Source: Acidicapsa dinghuensis (GTDB lineage: Bacteria; Acidobacteriota; Terriglobia; Terriglobales; Acidobacteriaceae). From it: a DNA stretch of 64,000 nt. The stretch's first letter is position 1; the number at the start of each line of letters is the position of its first letter. This document shows positions 37,901-45,970 of this stretch, one piece after another. The notes below the pieces were generated by a model. It was not told the DNA's origin and did no database searches. It saw only the letters and a list, made by a program, of their open reading frames with translations. A program made the position numbers and the translations under genes. Where the stretch lies: the NCBI RefSeq assembly GCF_025685685.1, contig NZ_JAGSYH010000001.1, positions 1-64,000 of the forward strand, read 5' to 3'.

Positions 37901-39207
37901 CCTCGGCGGGAACGACCGTGCCCACCGGCGTAGGCTCGTTTGCCGCCACGTGCTTCCGTCTGCTTGATCCCGAAGATGCGCAACAGGTGAACACACCGAA
38001 CACCTATTACGGCATCATGCAGGGAACCGGCACGTCGAAAGCTCTCTATGAGCACCCGCTGATCAATGATGCAGGCACCGGCATCGGCTTTAACAATCAC
38101 CCCACTCTTGCTGATGTCGGCGCTTTACTGGGAATCGCGAGTATCTTCCCCGACATCACCAGTGCACTCGATATCCCTTCGAGCAACGGCCTGCCGATTC
38201 AGGGTGACGGATTCACCCAAACGTACACATGGGGGCCCGGAGCCACTCCACCATCAGCGCAGCCGCCTGATCGCGCTCTGCTCAACATCGCCATCGTTCA
38301 CATGGTGATGTCCTACGTCGCCCAGGATTCAGACGGCAATCCAATCGATTTCATCGGAACTCTGACCCTTGATTCCACCACCAGCCCGACAACCTGGTCG
38401 CTCAGTATGCAGAACCTCTCCTTCATCGCGAAGGTAGATGGGTTCGGAACTTTGCTGACTGTTTGCGGAGGATTTCAGGCCGGCTCCTCTACGCCTCCCA
38501 GCTTCGTCGGACTCGACATTCCTGGTAGCACTGGCCTGCAGGTTTATTACGGCGACAGCCTCAGCGCTGTAAAAGATATCTTTAGCGGCTTGAGTGATCT
38601 TGCCGCGAGCCTTGGTGGAAGCGCCGATCTCGACGTCGGGTTCTCTGGCAATACACTTAGCGTGCAGCAAGGATTCACGCTGCCTACCATTCCTCTGGGC
38701 TTCGGCCAGATCACTGATCTCGGCCTCAATCTCGGCTTCTCCGCCACGATCCCGAACAATCTGTCCTTCAGCGTTGGCTTTGGTAGTCAGCAGGATCCGT
38801 TCCAGTGGGTTGTTTCACCACTGTCCGGAACCGGCGCCATCGTACTTGGTGTTCAGGACGGCGGGCTGAATTGCTATATCGAGGCTGGTCTCGGCCTGGG
38901 ACTTTCCATCAGTGTTGCGGTCGCATCGGGAAGCGCCTCCATTGTCGTCAGCCTCAGCCTCGATATTGGCACCAGCGCCATCTCCATAGGCGCAGCGCTC
39001 ACCGGCAATGCTGAGGTTGACGTGCTTGGCGGTCTCGCGAGTGCGTCGCTCACGTTGAGCGCCGCCATCATGATCACAATCGACATTCCGCCGACACACG
39101 CAACACTGGGCGCTCAGGTTTCCGTCGGCATTCACATCAGTATCTGCTGGGTAATCAGCATCTCGTTCGATGGCTCGTGGGGATTCAGCGAGACGGTCGC
39201 GATATAG
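34954..39207 (+). CDS. Giant hypothetical protein A (1417 residues)
   Basis: The ATG at 34954 has AGGAGA about 7 bases upstream; an in-frame TTG at 34900 is less likely. The protein is rich in Ala, Thr, Ser, Gly, Pro and beta-branched residues and poor in Lys. It has no signal peptide and only moderate hydrophobicity. The N-terminus is Gln/Pro-rich (residues 8-45). A segment at about 720-790 (FSDWHDPSTTDVG, then ITAQTWILPWCIRLQRTITF) looks like a distinct conserved core. The last ~200 residues are alternating small and hydrophobic strands (GLGLSISVAVASG) ending DGSWGFSETVAI. Its layout recalls large DUF6603-type proteins, but I cannot confirm a family. Protein B follows 12 bases later. Confidence 0.75.
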   Translation: MQTLDGSPLSQLQLQLAPIRAKLPSKLPVPEPIPLPIHIPITTTIKRGTTTIGYVITLSGEPAPTAVNVALKGGTLWVEASLFGASFSSVAGFAGIPFASATMTDSGSVTFSGGDIVLDASATLTFDVASAISPATGASGDPVGQDFLAGKLTPFPNASVAFAPAGASIALTGNASAAIYGETLTLSPSPTDTPGLLTFGIQYVAIPAKVTQTTFTVTSSKSPEIVLAGSAPIVGGGVVFPVYNAAANALPTPSDAWGAVVVTGAGFSATIAPLTSPLPLSGASFALTPARLNGLVANGPVRARETYLLWTSPASPSPLPPTQPPLALPQPQITLDLVPGTLVGFSSNPIEEVTVAVAVLNALVDRPLNASGQRIVLAGPSLATRTHTATRITVEVISGLTPAAQSTLALMAQNALIPTGSPNGFLLYGTLTGNTIAGALAIGFPSPIIIPTFPDPYVASYAEESAYENIASVAAEISWTATTAPALTIDVIHNTAAGAAPIGTVATLDVNPTGFRLLDVSSNADQWGVEISLASAENFTFDGLQLQSPSAGTSVFTVPGISWEPVVDATSAPAWLTASSPDDGTPTTFLVAVTTPAPIAPVPALEQYQAAAGAVATSAAFTLPFGITANLSEPTPPKAGPTYALPAVKFPQNGLTGARVLTITGAAATQPTLPGTATCGFSTSAYGAQVLGLVLPSVASFWDQDFGVGGKQGFIPISRIDLSGYGTTLFSDWHDPSTTDVGIVRALFNVLLGRTAHEIITAQTWILPWCIRLQRTITFDRSDEGEVVKHDTGWQAVSVGAFELLTGSILAGPVQQLSNVRNIQFSTAKVTVGTNTYTPCTFDADVAFSSDVKIAANGKNPAATAFGTSIQGYADDTVATGTSLNPAISPAEIIALMQKVGRVYGTAGAIARLGGTGAQQFTMTATSFGAAIATGSTPKLQTAIFGTPHLPKDGQWSVSKRGKSAASPVAVSSTTPVPLTQGTSAGTTVPTGVGSFAATCFRLLDPEDAQQVNTPNTYYGIMQGTGTSKALYEHPLINDAGTGIGFNNHPTLADVGALLGIASIFPDITSALDIPSSNGLPIQGDGFTQTYTWGPGATPPSAQPPDRALLNIAIVHMVMSYVAQDSDGNPIDFIGTLTLDSTTSPTTWSLSMQNLSFIAKVDGFGTLLTVCGGFQAGSSTPPSFVGLDIPGSTGLQVYYGDSLSAVKDIFSGLSDLAASLGGSADLDVGFSGNTLSVQQGFTLPTIPLGFGQITDLGLNLGFSATIPNNLSFSVGFGSQQDPFQWVVSPLSGTGAIVLGVQDGGLNCYIEAGLGLGLSISVAVASGSASIVVSLSLDIGTSAISIGAALTGNAEVDVLGGLASASLTLSAAIMITIDIPPTHATLGAQVSVGIHISICWVISISFDGSWGFSETVAI

Positions 39208-39219
39208 GAGGATACACCG

Positions 39220-42200
39220 ATGTCCGATGCACTTCGCCTTGCCGTCATGACGTTTCCGCAGCATTGGGACGGCACCGGAACGCTCACGCTTAATGTCGTT
39301 CTCATTCCTTCTGTCGATCCACTGCCAGGGCCGCTTATCGGCACAACATCGCCCTCATTCGCGAATGGTGCACCGACCTTCAGCGTCGTTATCGATGCTG
39401 GGCTAGCAGCTGAGCCCGGACCTCCCGGCACTACTGTTCTGGCACCGACCGTCATCTCTGCTCCCGCTTCACCCGCAGCGACATTTGCTGTCCTGCAAAG
39501 CGCCGTGACAGCAAGCGGCGCGACTCTAGGCACAGTAACGCCGTTGGCGATTCCTCGCATCCGCAAAGCGTTGCCGGCTTCATATTTCGCGGTTGGCGGA
39601 GGACCGCCCGACGGCAACCTCACGACTACCCTAGACGATTTCGGTTGCGGGTTACGTGGAACTCCGCCCACGCCACTCCCCACAACCCCGCCCAAGAGCA
39701 CCACATGGGGCCAGGTCATCTCCTATGCGCTCAGGCAGCCGCTCCTTGCCCTCAAGCTCGGCCTCATCTATCAGCTCTCAGTGAAGCTTCCTGCTGCCAA
39801 TACTCTTGCCTCTGGGGGTTTTGTCTACGTTGAGCTAGCTGCGTCCGATCCCTGGGCCGTTGCCGCACTGACGAATGCCGGTTCTATTCGTACGCATGCG
39901 GCGAGAGTTCCCCCGCTCACGTCGGCGCCGCGTGCTCTGTTCGCCGCCATCGGCTTCCCGTTGCAGACCACTCCACCTGAAGGCCCAACGCCATCGGATA
40001 CCAACGTAGAGATCGCTGATGTTTATTCGGATGGCTTCGCGAAGCTCGTTCATTCCAGTCAGCCGCAGAACGCCGCTGCCGCAGTCGGCGATGGTCAGCT
40101 TCCTCCTGGCAGCGACCTCGGAATCGAGATCGGTTGGGATGACGAGCAGGTAGTCCAGTGGCAGAACGATCAGCTTGCCCTGCTTGCAGCGCGCACCGGC
40201 GGCACGCTCAACACCGCAACCCAGGCTCCGCTTGGCGTGCTCGGCTATCGTGTCGATGTTGCCGACATCACACCGGCATCTCCTGGCGGTCCATTTCTCA
40301 CACCATCATGGCAATCGCTCTGCAGCATCAGTACATCCCTGCCCGCGTCACTTGGCAACTATACCGGCGACCTCACCATCGAGCCTGTCGCCGCGCAACC
40401 AGAATCCAGCACCCCCGGCGATGCGTGGCTACCCATGTACTTCGCCAACTGGCGCGGGGGCTCGCTTTGCGAACCTGATCCGATTCCCACTGCGCTCACT
40501 TCACGCTCCAATCCCGTCACACCCGCGCGTACCGCCGCTGGCCTAACGACGCTTCTTTCCTACGGACACACCTACTCATTCCGCGTTCGCCTTGGGGACC
40601 TGAGCAGTGGCGGACCGCTCCTGGCTGATGCTCCCGTCAACCCGGGCCCCGCGTCTCAGGCAAACCAGACCTTCCAGCGACTCGTCCCGCCTAAGGCTCC
40701 GCTCGTTACTCAACTCGCGAGTAACGGAAGTCCCGTCACTGCCCAACCTGGTACACCCAGCGCTCCGGCATCGCTGGTTATCAAGCGGCCAAACATCGTT
40801 TATCCCGAGTTGCTCTACACCCACCTCGGCGATGAGGCTGCATGGCGCAATACCATTCGCACCGCGCTCGTCACCAGTGCAAAAAGCGCAGCGCCGGGCA
40901 GCGCCGCTGTTGCAGGCTTGCCTGATCCCGATGTCGCGGCCGTCTCTATCGAGGTTCTGGTGCGGCATCCGCAAAACGATACTGGCACTGACAATGGCCC
41001 ATTCGTCAGCCTCTACACCACGACGCGCACACTGAACGCCACCACCGGGACTGCGCCGCTCTTCACCGATCCAGGCACCACTATTCCTGTCGTCTTCATC
41101 GACGCTCCATCTATTGTCGATGTGTCTGCGGCGGGGCAGCCGATAACGGGCCCGCTGTTGATTCCGCGCGGACGCGATGTCCAGATCACCGTCCGCGGCC
41201 TACTGCGCACTGATCCACTACCCTACTTCGGTTCGCAGGCCTCGCAATCCATGGCCACGACCATACTCGTTCGCGTCGAGCCTGCAGGCGAACCCGAGCT
41301 ACTTGGCCAGGCCGACGCGGCCGAGCCTATCACTGGATATCTCTTCCGTCGTCCAGCCGGTGTCACCGCTCCCGCGCTGGTCACACAGCTAGCTGAAGAG
41401 CTCGGTATCGTAGCCAACGGGAATTCACTCACCACGCCGCCTGGAATGCGCGTGGTGTTTGGCGCAACGCTCGCACTGCGCACGCTGATCTCAGCAGATG
41501 GCGAAACACTCACCTTCGGCTCAACTGCCGAACTACTCCGCTACTGGGTTGTTGCCATCGTGCTCGACCTCGAACGTGACTGGACCTGGGACGGCCTCGC
41601 AACTCCCGCATTCACCATACTTCGTGGCAGTCCAACTGATACCGAAGCGACCGCTACCGCAGTCGGCAACGTTGCCATCCCTAAAATCCTCGGCCCCTCT
41701 GCCACGGCTCAACCCGCCGACCTCGCACGTTCACGTACGAGGCTCATTTTCCTTGACGCCATCGATCCACACGAGCCTACGTCCAGTCAGTTCCCCGAAG
41801 CTCTGCAGCACCGCTGGTTCGTCAAACCGAATCGGACCACCGCTGGACCAACTGTCCCGCCCGGCACTCCGAACTTCGTCTATACCCTTCCACCGCCCTC
41901 GCTCACTGGAACCGACTACGCCGACCAGCCTCTGGATCTCACCCTGCCTATCGCCATTCCGCCTACGCAGGTTCCAGGTATCGCGTCCGTCGGTCTTGCG
42001 CTTTCGCCTTACGTAGCAGGACCACTCTATGCATCCACCACTTCGCGGCAGCGTTCTCTCTGGATCGAGTTGACCGATCCCATAGCCAACCAAGCTGGCG
42101 ATGCGCTGTTCGCGCGCGTCCTCTCGCACGGCGCTGACCCGTTGCTTTACAACGCAACACCGCAGGCCCCTGCTGACAGCAACCCGCCATTGCCCCTGGA

Positions 42201-43230
42201 TCCGGAACTGGTCCGGGTGATTATCCCTGACGACACCGATGATCGCGCCGGCATCACCGCGATGACCCAGCTCACGCCGTCGTCCACCTCCGACACCCAC
42301 TTCCTCTTGCCGCTCCCGCCGGGCATAGATGCTGATAGTCCGGAGCTCTTCGGCTTCTGGACGTACGAGCTTCGCGTTGGGCATGCCGGTCAACTTGGTC
42401 AGCTCGAATGGTGGTCAACGGCCAATGGCCGTTTCGGATCGCCGCTTAGAGTCGTTGGAGTGCAGCATCCTGCGCCTGCGCTTGCCTGCCGTGCGGGACG
42501 CGTCAACATCCCCGCCGCTTCCGCCTCCGCAGTCCTTGCTGCATTCCTCGCCGCGGACTGCCCGTTCCATGTCGAACAGGTCTTGTCGCCGCTGATTCCA
42601 TTGACGACCCCAAAGACCGGCGCCCCCAGCATGATCGTCTGCACCGCACCCTACGCGAATCCAACGCTCAATGGAACGCCACTATACTCTCCAATTCAGC
42701 CGCCCCACACCACCATGTGGTTCCTGCTCTACGCGCAAACCGTCCAGACCGATGGTGCATCCATGCGCAATGTGCTCATCGCCATCGAGCCTGGCGTCTT
42801 CGTAACCCGCACGCTCGATACCATGAATGCTGCGCTAGAGCCTTATTTCAATACGATCATTATCAACTCGCTGAACTCGACAAATCGGATTGCGCTCGCA
42901 GCATTCCATCAAGCTCAGATCGAGGCAATCCTCACCGCCATCCACCTTCCGACCGACTCTGCACTTAGTGTCATCGCCGTCGAACTGCTCCCCGGAGGCA
43001 CCGGATCCGACGTCGGCAATCCCGCAGGCGCAGTAGTCGCAAACGTTTCTGCCGCGGTTCCTCATCTAGCGGCCGATCTGGCAGCAGTGTCCACGCCCAC
43101 GACTACGGCGGTGACCACCCCGACCGTTACAACTACCGTCACTAGCACCGCCGTGGCTCCTGCGCCGGTATTCCCCTTCGGGCGCATTTTGCGTGCTTCG
43201 CCTCTAGAAGCAATCGAGCCATTCTGCTAG
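39220..43230 (+). CDS. Giant hypothetical protein B (1336 residues)
   Basis: Encoded directly after protein A; its AGGAGG overlaps the preceding stop, so the two are one operon. It has no signal peptide. It is beta-rich with many Pro/Thr/Ala stretches. Notable segments include GIEIGWDDEQVVQWQNDQLA (around 310), SLCEPDPIPTALTSRSNPVT (around 415) and ELLRYWVVAIVLDLERDWTW (around 770). A Thr/Val-rich low-complexity stretch (around 1290-1320) precedes the C-terminus, which ends EAIEPFC. I do not recognise a named domain. Export without a signal, an assembly role or a scaffold are all open. Confidence 0.75.
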   Translation: MSDALRLAVMTFPQHWDGTGTLTLNVVLIPSVDPLPGPLIGTTSPSFANGAPTFSVVIDAGLAAEPGPPGTTVLAPTVISAPASPAATFAVLQSAVTASGATLGTVTPLAIPRIRKALPASYFAVGGGPPDGNLTTTLDDFGCGLRGTPPTPLPTTPPKSTTWGQVISYALRQPLLALKLGLIYQLSVKLPAANTLASGGFVYVELAASDPWAVAALTNAGSIRTHAARVPPLTSAPRALFAAIGFPLQTTPPEGPTPSDTNVEIADVYSDGFAKLVHSSQPQNAAAAVGDGQLPPGSDLGIEIGWDDEQVVQWQNDQLALLAARTGGTLNTATQAPLGVLGYRVDVADITPASPGGPFLTPSWQSLCSISTSLPASLGNYTGDLTIEPVAAQPESSTPGDAWLPMYFANWRGGSLCEPDPIPTALTSRSNPVTPARTAAGLTTLLSYGHTYSFRVRLGDLSSGGPLLADAPVNPGPASQANQTFQRLVPPKAPLVTQLASNGSPVTAQPGTPSAPASLVIKRPNIVYPELLYTHLGDEAAWRNTIRTALVTSAKSAAPGSAAVAGLPDPDVAAVSIEVLVRHPQNDTGTDNGPFVSLYTTTRTLNATTGTAPLFTDPGTTIPVVFIDAPSIVDVSAAGQPITGPLLIPRGRDVQITVRGLLRTDPLPYFGSQASQSMATTILVRVEPAGEPELLGQADAAEPITGYLFRRPAGVTAPALVTQLAEELGIVANGNSLTTPPGMRVVFGATLALRTLISADGETLTFGSTAELLRYWVVAIVLDLERDWTWDGLATPAFTILRGSPTDTEATATAVGNVAIPKILGPSATAQPADLARSRTRLIFLDAIDPHEPTSSQFPEALQHRWFVKPNRTTAGPTVPPGTPNFVYTLPPPSLTGTDYADQPLDLTLPIAIPPTQVPGIASVGLALSPYVAGPLYASTTSRQRSLWIELTDPIANQAGDALFARVLSHGADPLLYNATPQAPADSNPPLPLDPELVRVIIPDDTDDRAGITAMTQLTPSSTSDTHFLLPLPPGIDADSPELFGFWTYELRVGHAGQLGQLEWWSTANGRFGSPLRVVGVQHPAPALACRAGRVNIPAASASAVLAAFLAADCPFHVEQVLSPLIPLTTPKTGAPSMIVCTAPYANPTLNGTPLYSPIQPPHTTMWFLLYAQTVQTDGASMRNVLIAIEPGVFVTRTLDTMNAALEPYFNTIIINSLNSTNRIALAAFHQAQIEAILTAIHLPTDSALSVIAVELLPGGTGSDVGNPAGAVVANVSAAVPHLAADLAAVSTPTTTAVTTPTVTTTVTSTAVAPAPVFPFGRILRASPLEAIEPFC

Positions 43231-43281
43231 TGCTAAGGCGTAGGAGGTTTGTCGCAAGGATATGAACGTCTGCCGAAAGCG

Positions 43282-43321
43282 TAGGGTTGTCATGTATCAC
43301 AGCTCAGTTCCGACAACCCTA
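43282..43321. terminator. Inverted repeat after the giant-protein operon
   Basis: TAGGGTTGTC (43282-43291) pairs perfectly with GACAACCCTA (43312-43321) over a 20-base loop, between converging genes. There is no T-run. It is a possible terminator. Confidence 0.45.
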
Positions 43322-43380
43322 GACTCGGGCAATCTGGATGCCGGGGATGGCAGACGGAAAAGCAAGCACAAAAGCATTGC

Positions 43381-44376
43381 TTATTTCAGTGTCTGAACGC
43401 AACGGAAGCCTACGTTGGAGGCGGAGCTGTCAGGGGTGTTGCGGGTGCGAGCTGCAACGCGATAGCGGTTGCAGTAGGATGCGTGGCAGAGGAATGAGCC
43501 GCCCTTCATTACTTTGCTACCTCCTTCGGATGGGCCTGCAGGATCGCGTAACTCGAGTGCGGTGGGATTGGGGATATGGAACCAGTCCGCGCACCATTCC
43601 CATACGTTGCCGATGACGGAATAGATACCGTAATTGTTGGGTGCAAAAGCATCAACTGGGCAGGTTCCGGTGTAGCCGTCTTCTGCGGTGTCTTCAAAAG
43701 GGAAGTTGCCCTGGTAGACATTGCAGAGATGCTGGCCGTTTGGAGTCAGTTCGTCGCCCCAGGGGAAAAGCTTCTGATCCAGACCGCCGCGCGCGGCGTA
43801 CTCCCATTGCGCTTCGGTGGGCAGGGACTTATGCGCCCATGCCGTATAGGCCGCGGCGTCGTTCCAAGAGACATGAACGACGGGATGTGTGCTGCGATTG
43901 TCAAGGTCTGAGCCAGGGCCTTCAGGTTGATGCCAGAATGCGCCGGAAACCTTACACCACCAGGGTGCAAACGCAGCCGTATCTTCGACGAGCTCGTCGA
44001 CGCGTTCCTGTGGAATGTGACTCCAGAAGACGAAGGACCATCCGAAGCGCTCGGCGTCAGTACGGTAGCCGGTTGCTTCGACAAATTGGGCGAAGTCTTT
44101 GTTGGTTACGGGATATTGGTCGATGGCGAATGGAGAGAGGACGACGGACCTTACGGGACCTTCGCCATCGTCGGGAAAACCGTCGGCGTAGCCGGTGCCC
44201 ATGCGGAATTGGCCACCGGGAAGCGGGACCATCGAGCTCGGCAGAGGTTCTTGCCGAGGCTCGATAAGTTGGGGCGGTTGCGAGTCGGTACGCGACGTCG
44301 AGGGAGCGCAGCAGGAAGCGGGCTTCATGGGCCCGCTCTCTACATTTTCGCTTTCGTGGTGGCAGTGTTCTGACAA
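43381..44376 (-). CDS. Formylglycine-generating enzyme
   Basis: FGE oxidises the active-site Cys of sulfatases to formylglycine. The 331-residue protein carries the full C-terminal catalytic signature GGSFLCHASYCNRYRVAART with Cys297 and Cys302, followed by NTPDSSASNVGFRCV, nearly as in characterised FGEs. So it is an active FGE rather than a generic SUMF1-domain protein. The TTG start has AAGGAG in front. An N-terminal Cys-rich piece (CHHESE, ASCCAPS) is unusual. It follows its likely substrate sulfatase by one base. Confidence 0.95.
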   Translation of the reverse strand: MSEHCHHESENVESGPMKPASCCAPSTSRTDSQPPQLIEPRQEPLPSSMVPLPGGQFRMGTGYADGFPDDGEGPVRSVVLSPFAIDQYPVTNKDFAQFVEATGYRTDAERFGWSFVFWSHIPQERVDELVEDTAAFAPWWCKVSGAFWHQPEGPGSDLDNRSTHPVVHVSWNDAAAYTAWAHKSLPTEAQWEYAARGGLDQKLFPWGDELTPNGQHLCNVYQGNFPFEDTAEDGYTGTCPVDAFAPNNYGIYSVIGNVWEWCADWFHIPNPTALELRDPAGPSEGGSKVMKGGSFLCHASYCNRYRVAARTRNTPDSSASNVGFRCVQTLK

Positions 44377-44377
44377 G

Positions 44378-45970
44378 CTAAACTCCTTCGAATGGCCCCG
44401 TGCGCTCCGGATGCTTTGCCGGTATGAGGTTTTCTGGGACTTTTCTTTCCGGGATTGCAGCTCTGAGCTTTTCGAGCCTGCTCAGAAGATCCTGCTGCAA
44501 CTGTGCGGATTGCGGTTGCCCGAAGAGGTTGTTGGTCTCTTCGGGATCATTGGCAAGATCATACAGTTCGAAGGCATTGTCTTCGACGTAGTGGATGAGT
44601 TTATAGCGATCGGTGCGAATGCCGCGATGCGGACGCACGCCTTCGGGATTGGGCCATTCGTAGTACTCGTAGTACCACTCCTTGCGAAAGGAGGGGTCGG
44701 CAGCTTTGGCAAGGGGAAGGACGCTCTTGCCCTGCAAGTGTCCTGGAATGGTGACACCTGCAAGATCAAGGAGCGTGGGCGCGAGGTCGGTGTCGATGAC
44801 CATTTCTTTTCTGACTGTTCCGGAAGGGATGCGTTTGGGATAGCGAATGGCGAGCGGTACACGGATGGATGGCTCGTGCATGAGACGCTTGTCAAACATG
44901 CGCCATTCACCGAGGAAGAATCCGTGGTCGGAACTGGTGACGACGGCAGTGTCGTCGAGGATATTTTTCAGTTCAAGATATTGCAGGATGCGGCCAATGT
45001 TTTCGTCGACGGCAACGAGGCCTGCGTAGTAGTTCTTTGCCAGCCCTTCAAGCGAGGATGCGGCGACATGGCTTGAGGTAGTTCCGATCTTGTTTTTTGC
45101 TTCGCCAAAGCTCTTTGGCTTGCCGGGATAACCCTTGAGATCATCATCAAAGGTTTTTGGTTTTGGGACGATGACTCCATCGGCGTAGAGATCGAGATGC
45201 CTGCGTGGACGGAAGAAGGGCTCATGCGGGGCGACGAACCAGACGAGCAGGCAGAATGGCTTATCGCCACGATCTTCTGCGAGCCATGAGAGGGCGCGGT
45301 CCACGGTGAGATCGTCGGGGTAGACGTTGAAGTACTGCTTCTGCTCGCCGATTTTGCCCCTGCGGCCTTCCTTGAAGATGGGGTTAGCGTAGTCGTTGCC
45401 GGGCGAATTATGGCCGAAGTAGTAGTCCCAGTAGCGCTCTTCGACCCCGTTGCGGATGTGGATTTTGCCGAGGATGGCAACTTCGTAACCTGCTTCGCGA
45501 AGCAGGTCTGTGAAGAGAGGAATGTCCGATGGAAGCGGGACATGATTGTGCTCATTGGACAAAGCGCCAGTAGAACGAGAATAGAGGCCGGTGAGCGCGG
45601 TTGCGCGGGCGGGAGCGCAGAGTGCGTTGGTGCAGAAGGCGTTCTGGAAACGAATGCCTTCTCTTGCGATGCGGTCCTGGTTGGGTGTTTTTACGATCGA
45701 ATTACCTGCGATGGAGAGGGCGTTGTGGCGCTGGCCTTCTCCGAAGAAAAAAACGAGGTTAGGACGCTTCGGCTGAGCCTCAGCGGAGGCTACGGGGCCG
45801 CTGAGCTGCGAGGCGAGGAGTGTTCCAGCCACGGCGAGGCTTCCCTGCATGAATTCGCGACGCGTTGTGGCGCCTGATTTTTCGTCGATTGTCACGTTGA
45901 TCCCCTTTGATATATGAGTCCTTCCCGCGTTGAGAGGCGGGAAGGTTTCGATCTGCGCCTCTTCTGTCAT
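44378..45970 (-). CDS. Tat-exported Cys-type sulfatase
   Basis: This 530-residue sulfatase has a Tat signal (TTRREFMQGSLAVAGTLLA) and the activation motif LCAPARATALTG, in which Cys118 becomes formylglycine. The late metal/substrate motif is SSDHGFFLGEWRMFDK. The first metal pair, normally Asp-Asp in the N-terminal strand, reads Glu-Gly (FFFGEGQRHN). The ATG overlaps the TonB receptor stop as TAATG; a GTG at 45895 with AAGGGG is an alternative. It is encoded with its FGE and a TonB receptor, so it likely desulfates an imported or external polysaccharide. Confidence 0.93.
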   Translation of the reverse strand: MTEEAQIETFPPLNAGRTHISKGINVTIDEKSGATTRREFMQGSLAVAGTLLASQLSGPVASAEAQPKRPNLVFFFGEGQRHNALSIAGNSIVKTPNQDRIAREGIRFQNAFCTNALCAPARATALTGLYSRSTGALSNEHNHVPLPSDIPLFTDLLREAGYEVAILGKIHIRNGVEERYWDYYFGHNSPGNDYANPIFKEGRRGKIGEQKQYFNVYPDDLTVDRALSWLAEDRGDKPFCLLVWFVAPHEPFFRPRRHLDLYADGVIVPKPKTFDDDLKGYPGKPKSFGEAKNKIGTTSSHVAASSLEGLAKNYYAGLVAVDENIGRILQYLELKNILDDTAVVTSSDHGFFLGEWRMFDKRLMHEPSIRVPLAIRYPKRIPSGTVRKEMVIDTDLAPTLLDLAGVTIPGHLQGKSVLPLAKAADPSFRKEWYYEYYEWPNPEGVRPHRGIRTDRYKLIHYVEDNAFELYDLANDPEETNNLFGQPQSAQLQQDLLSRLEKLRAAIPERKVPENLIPAKHPERTGPFEGV

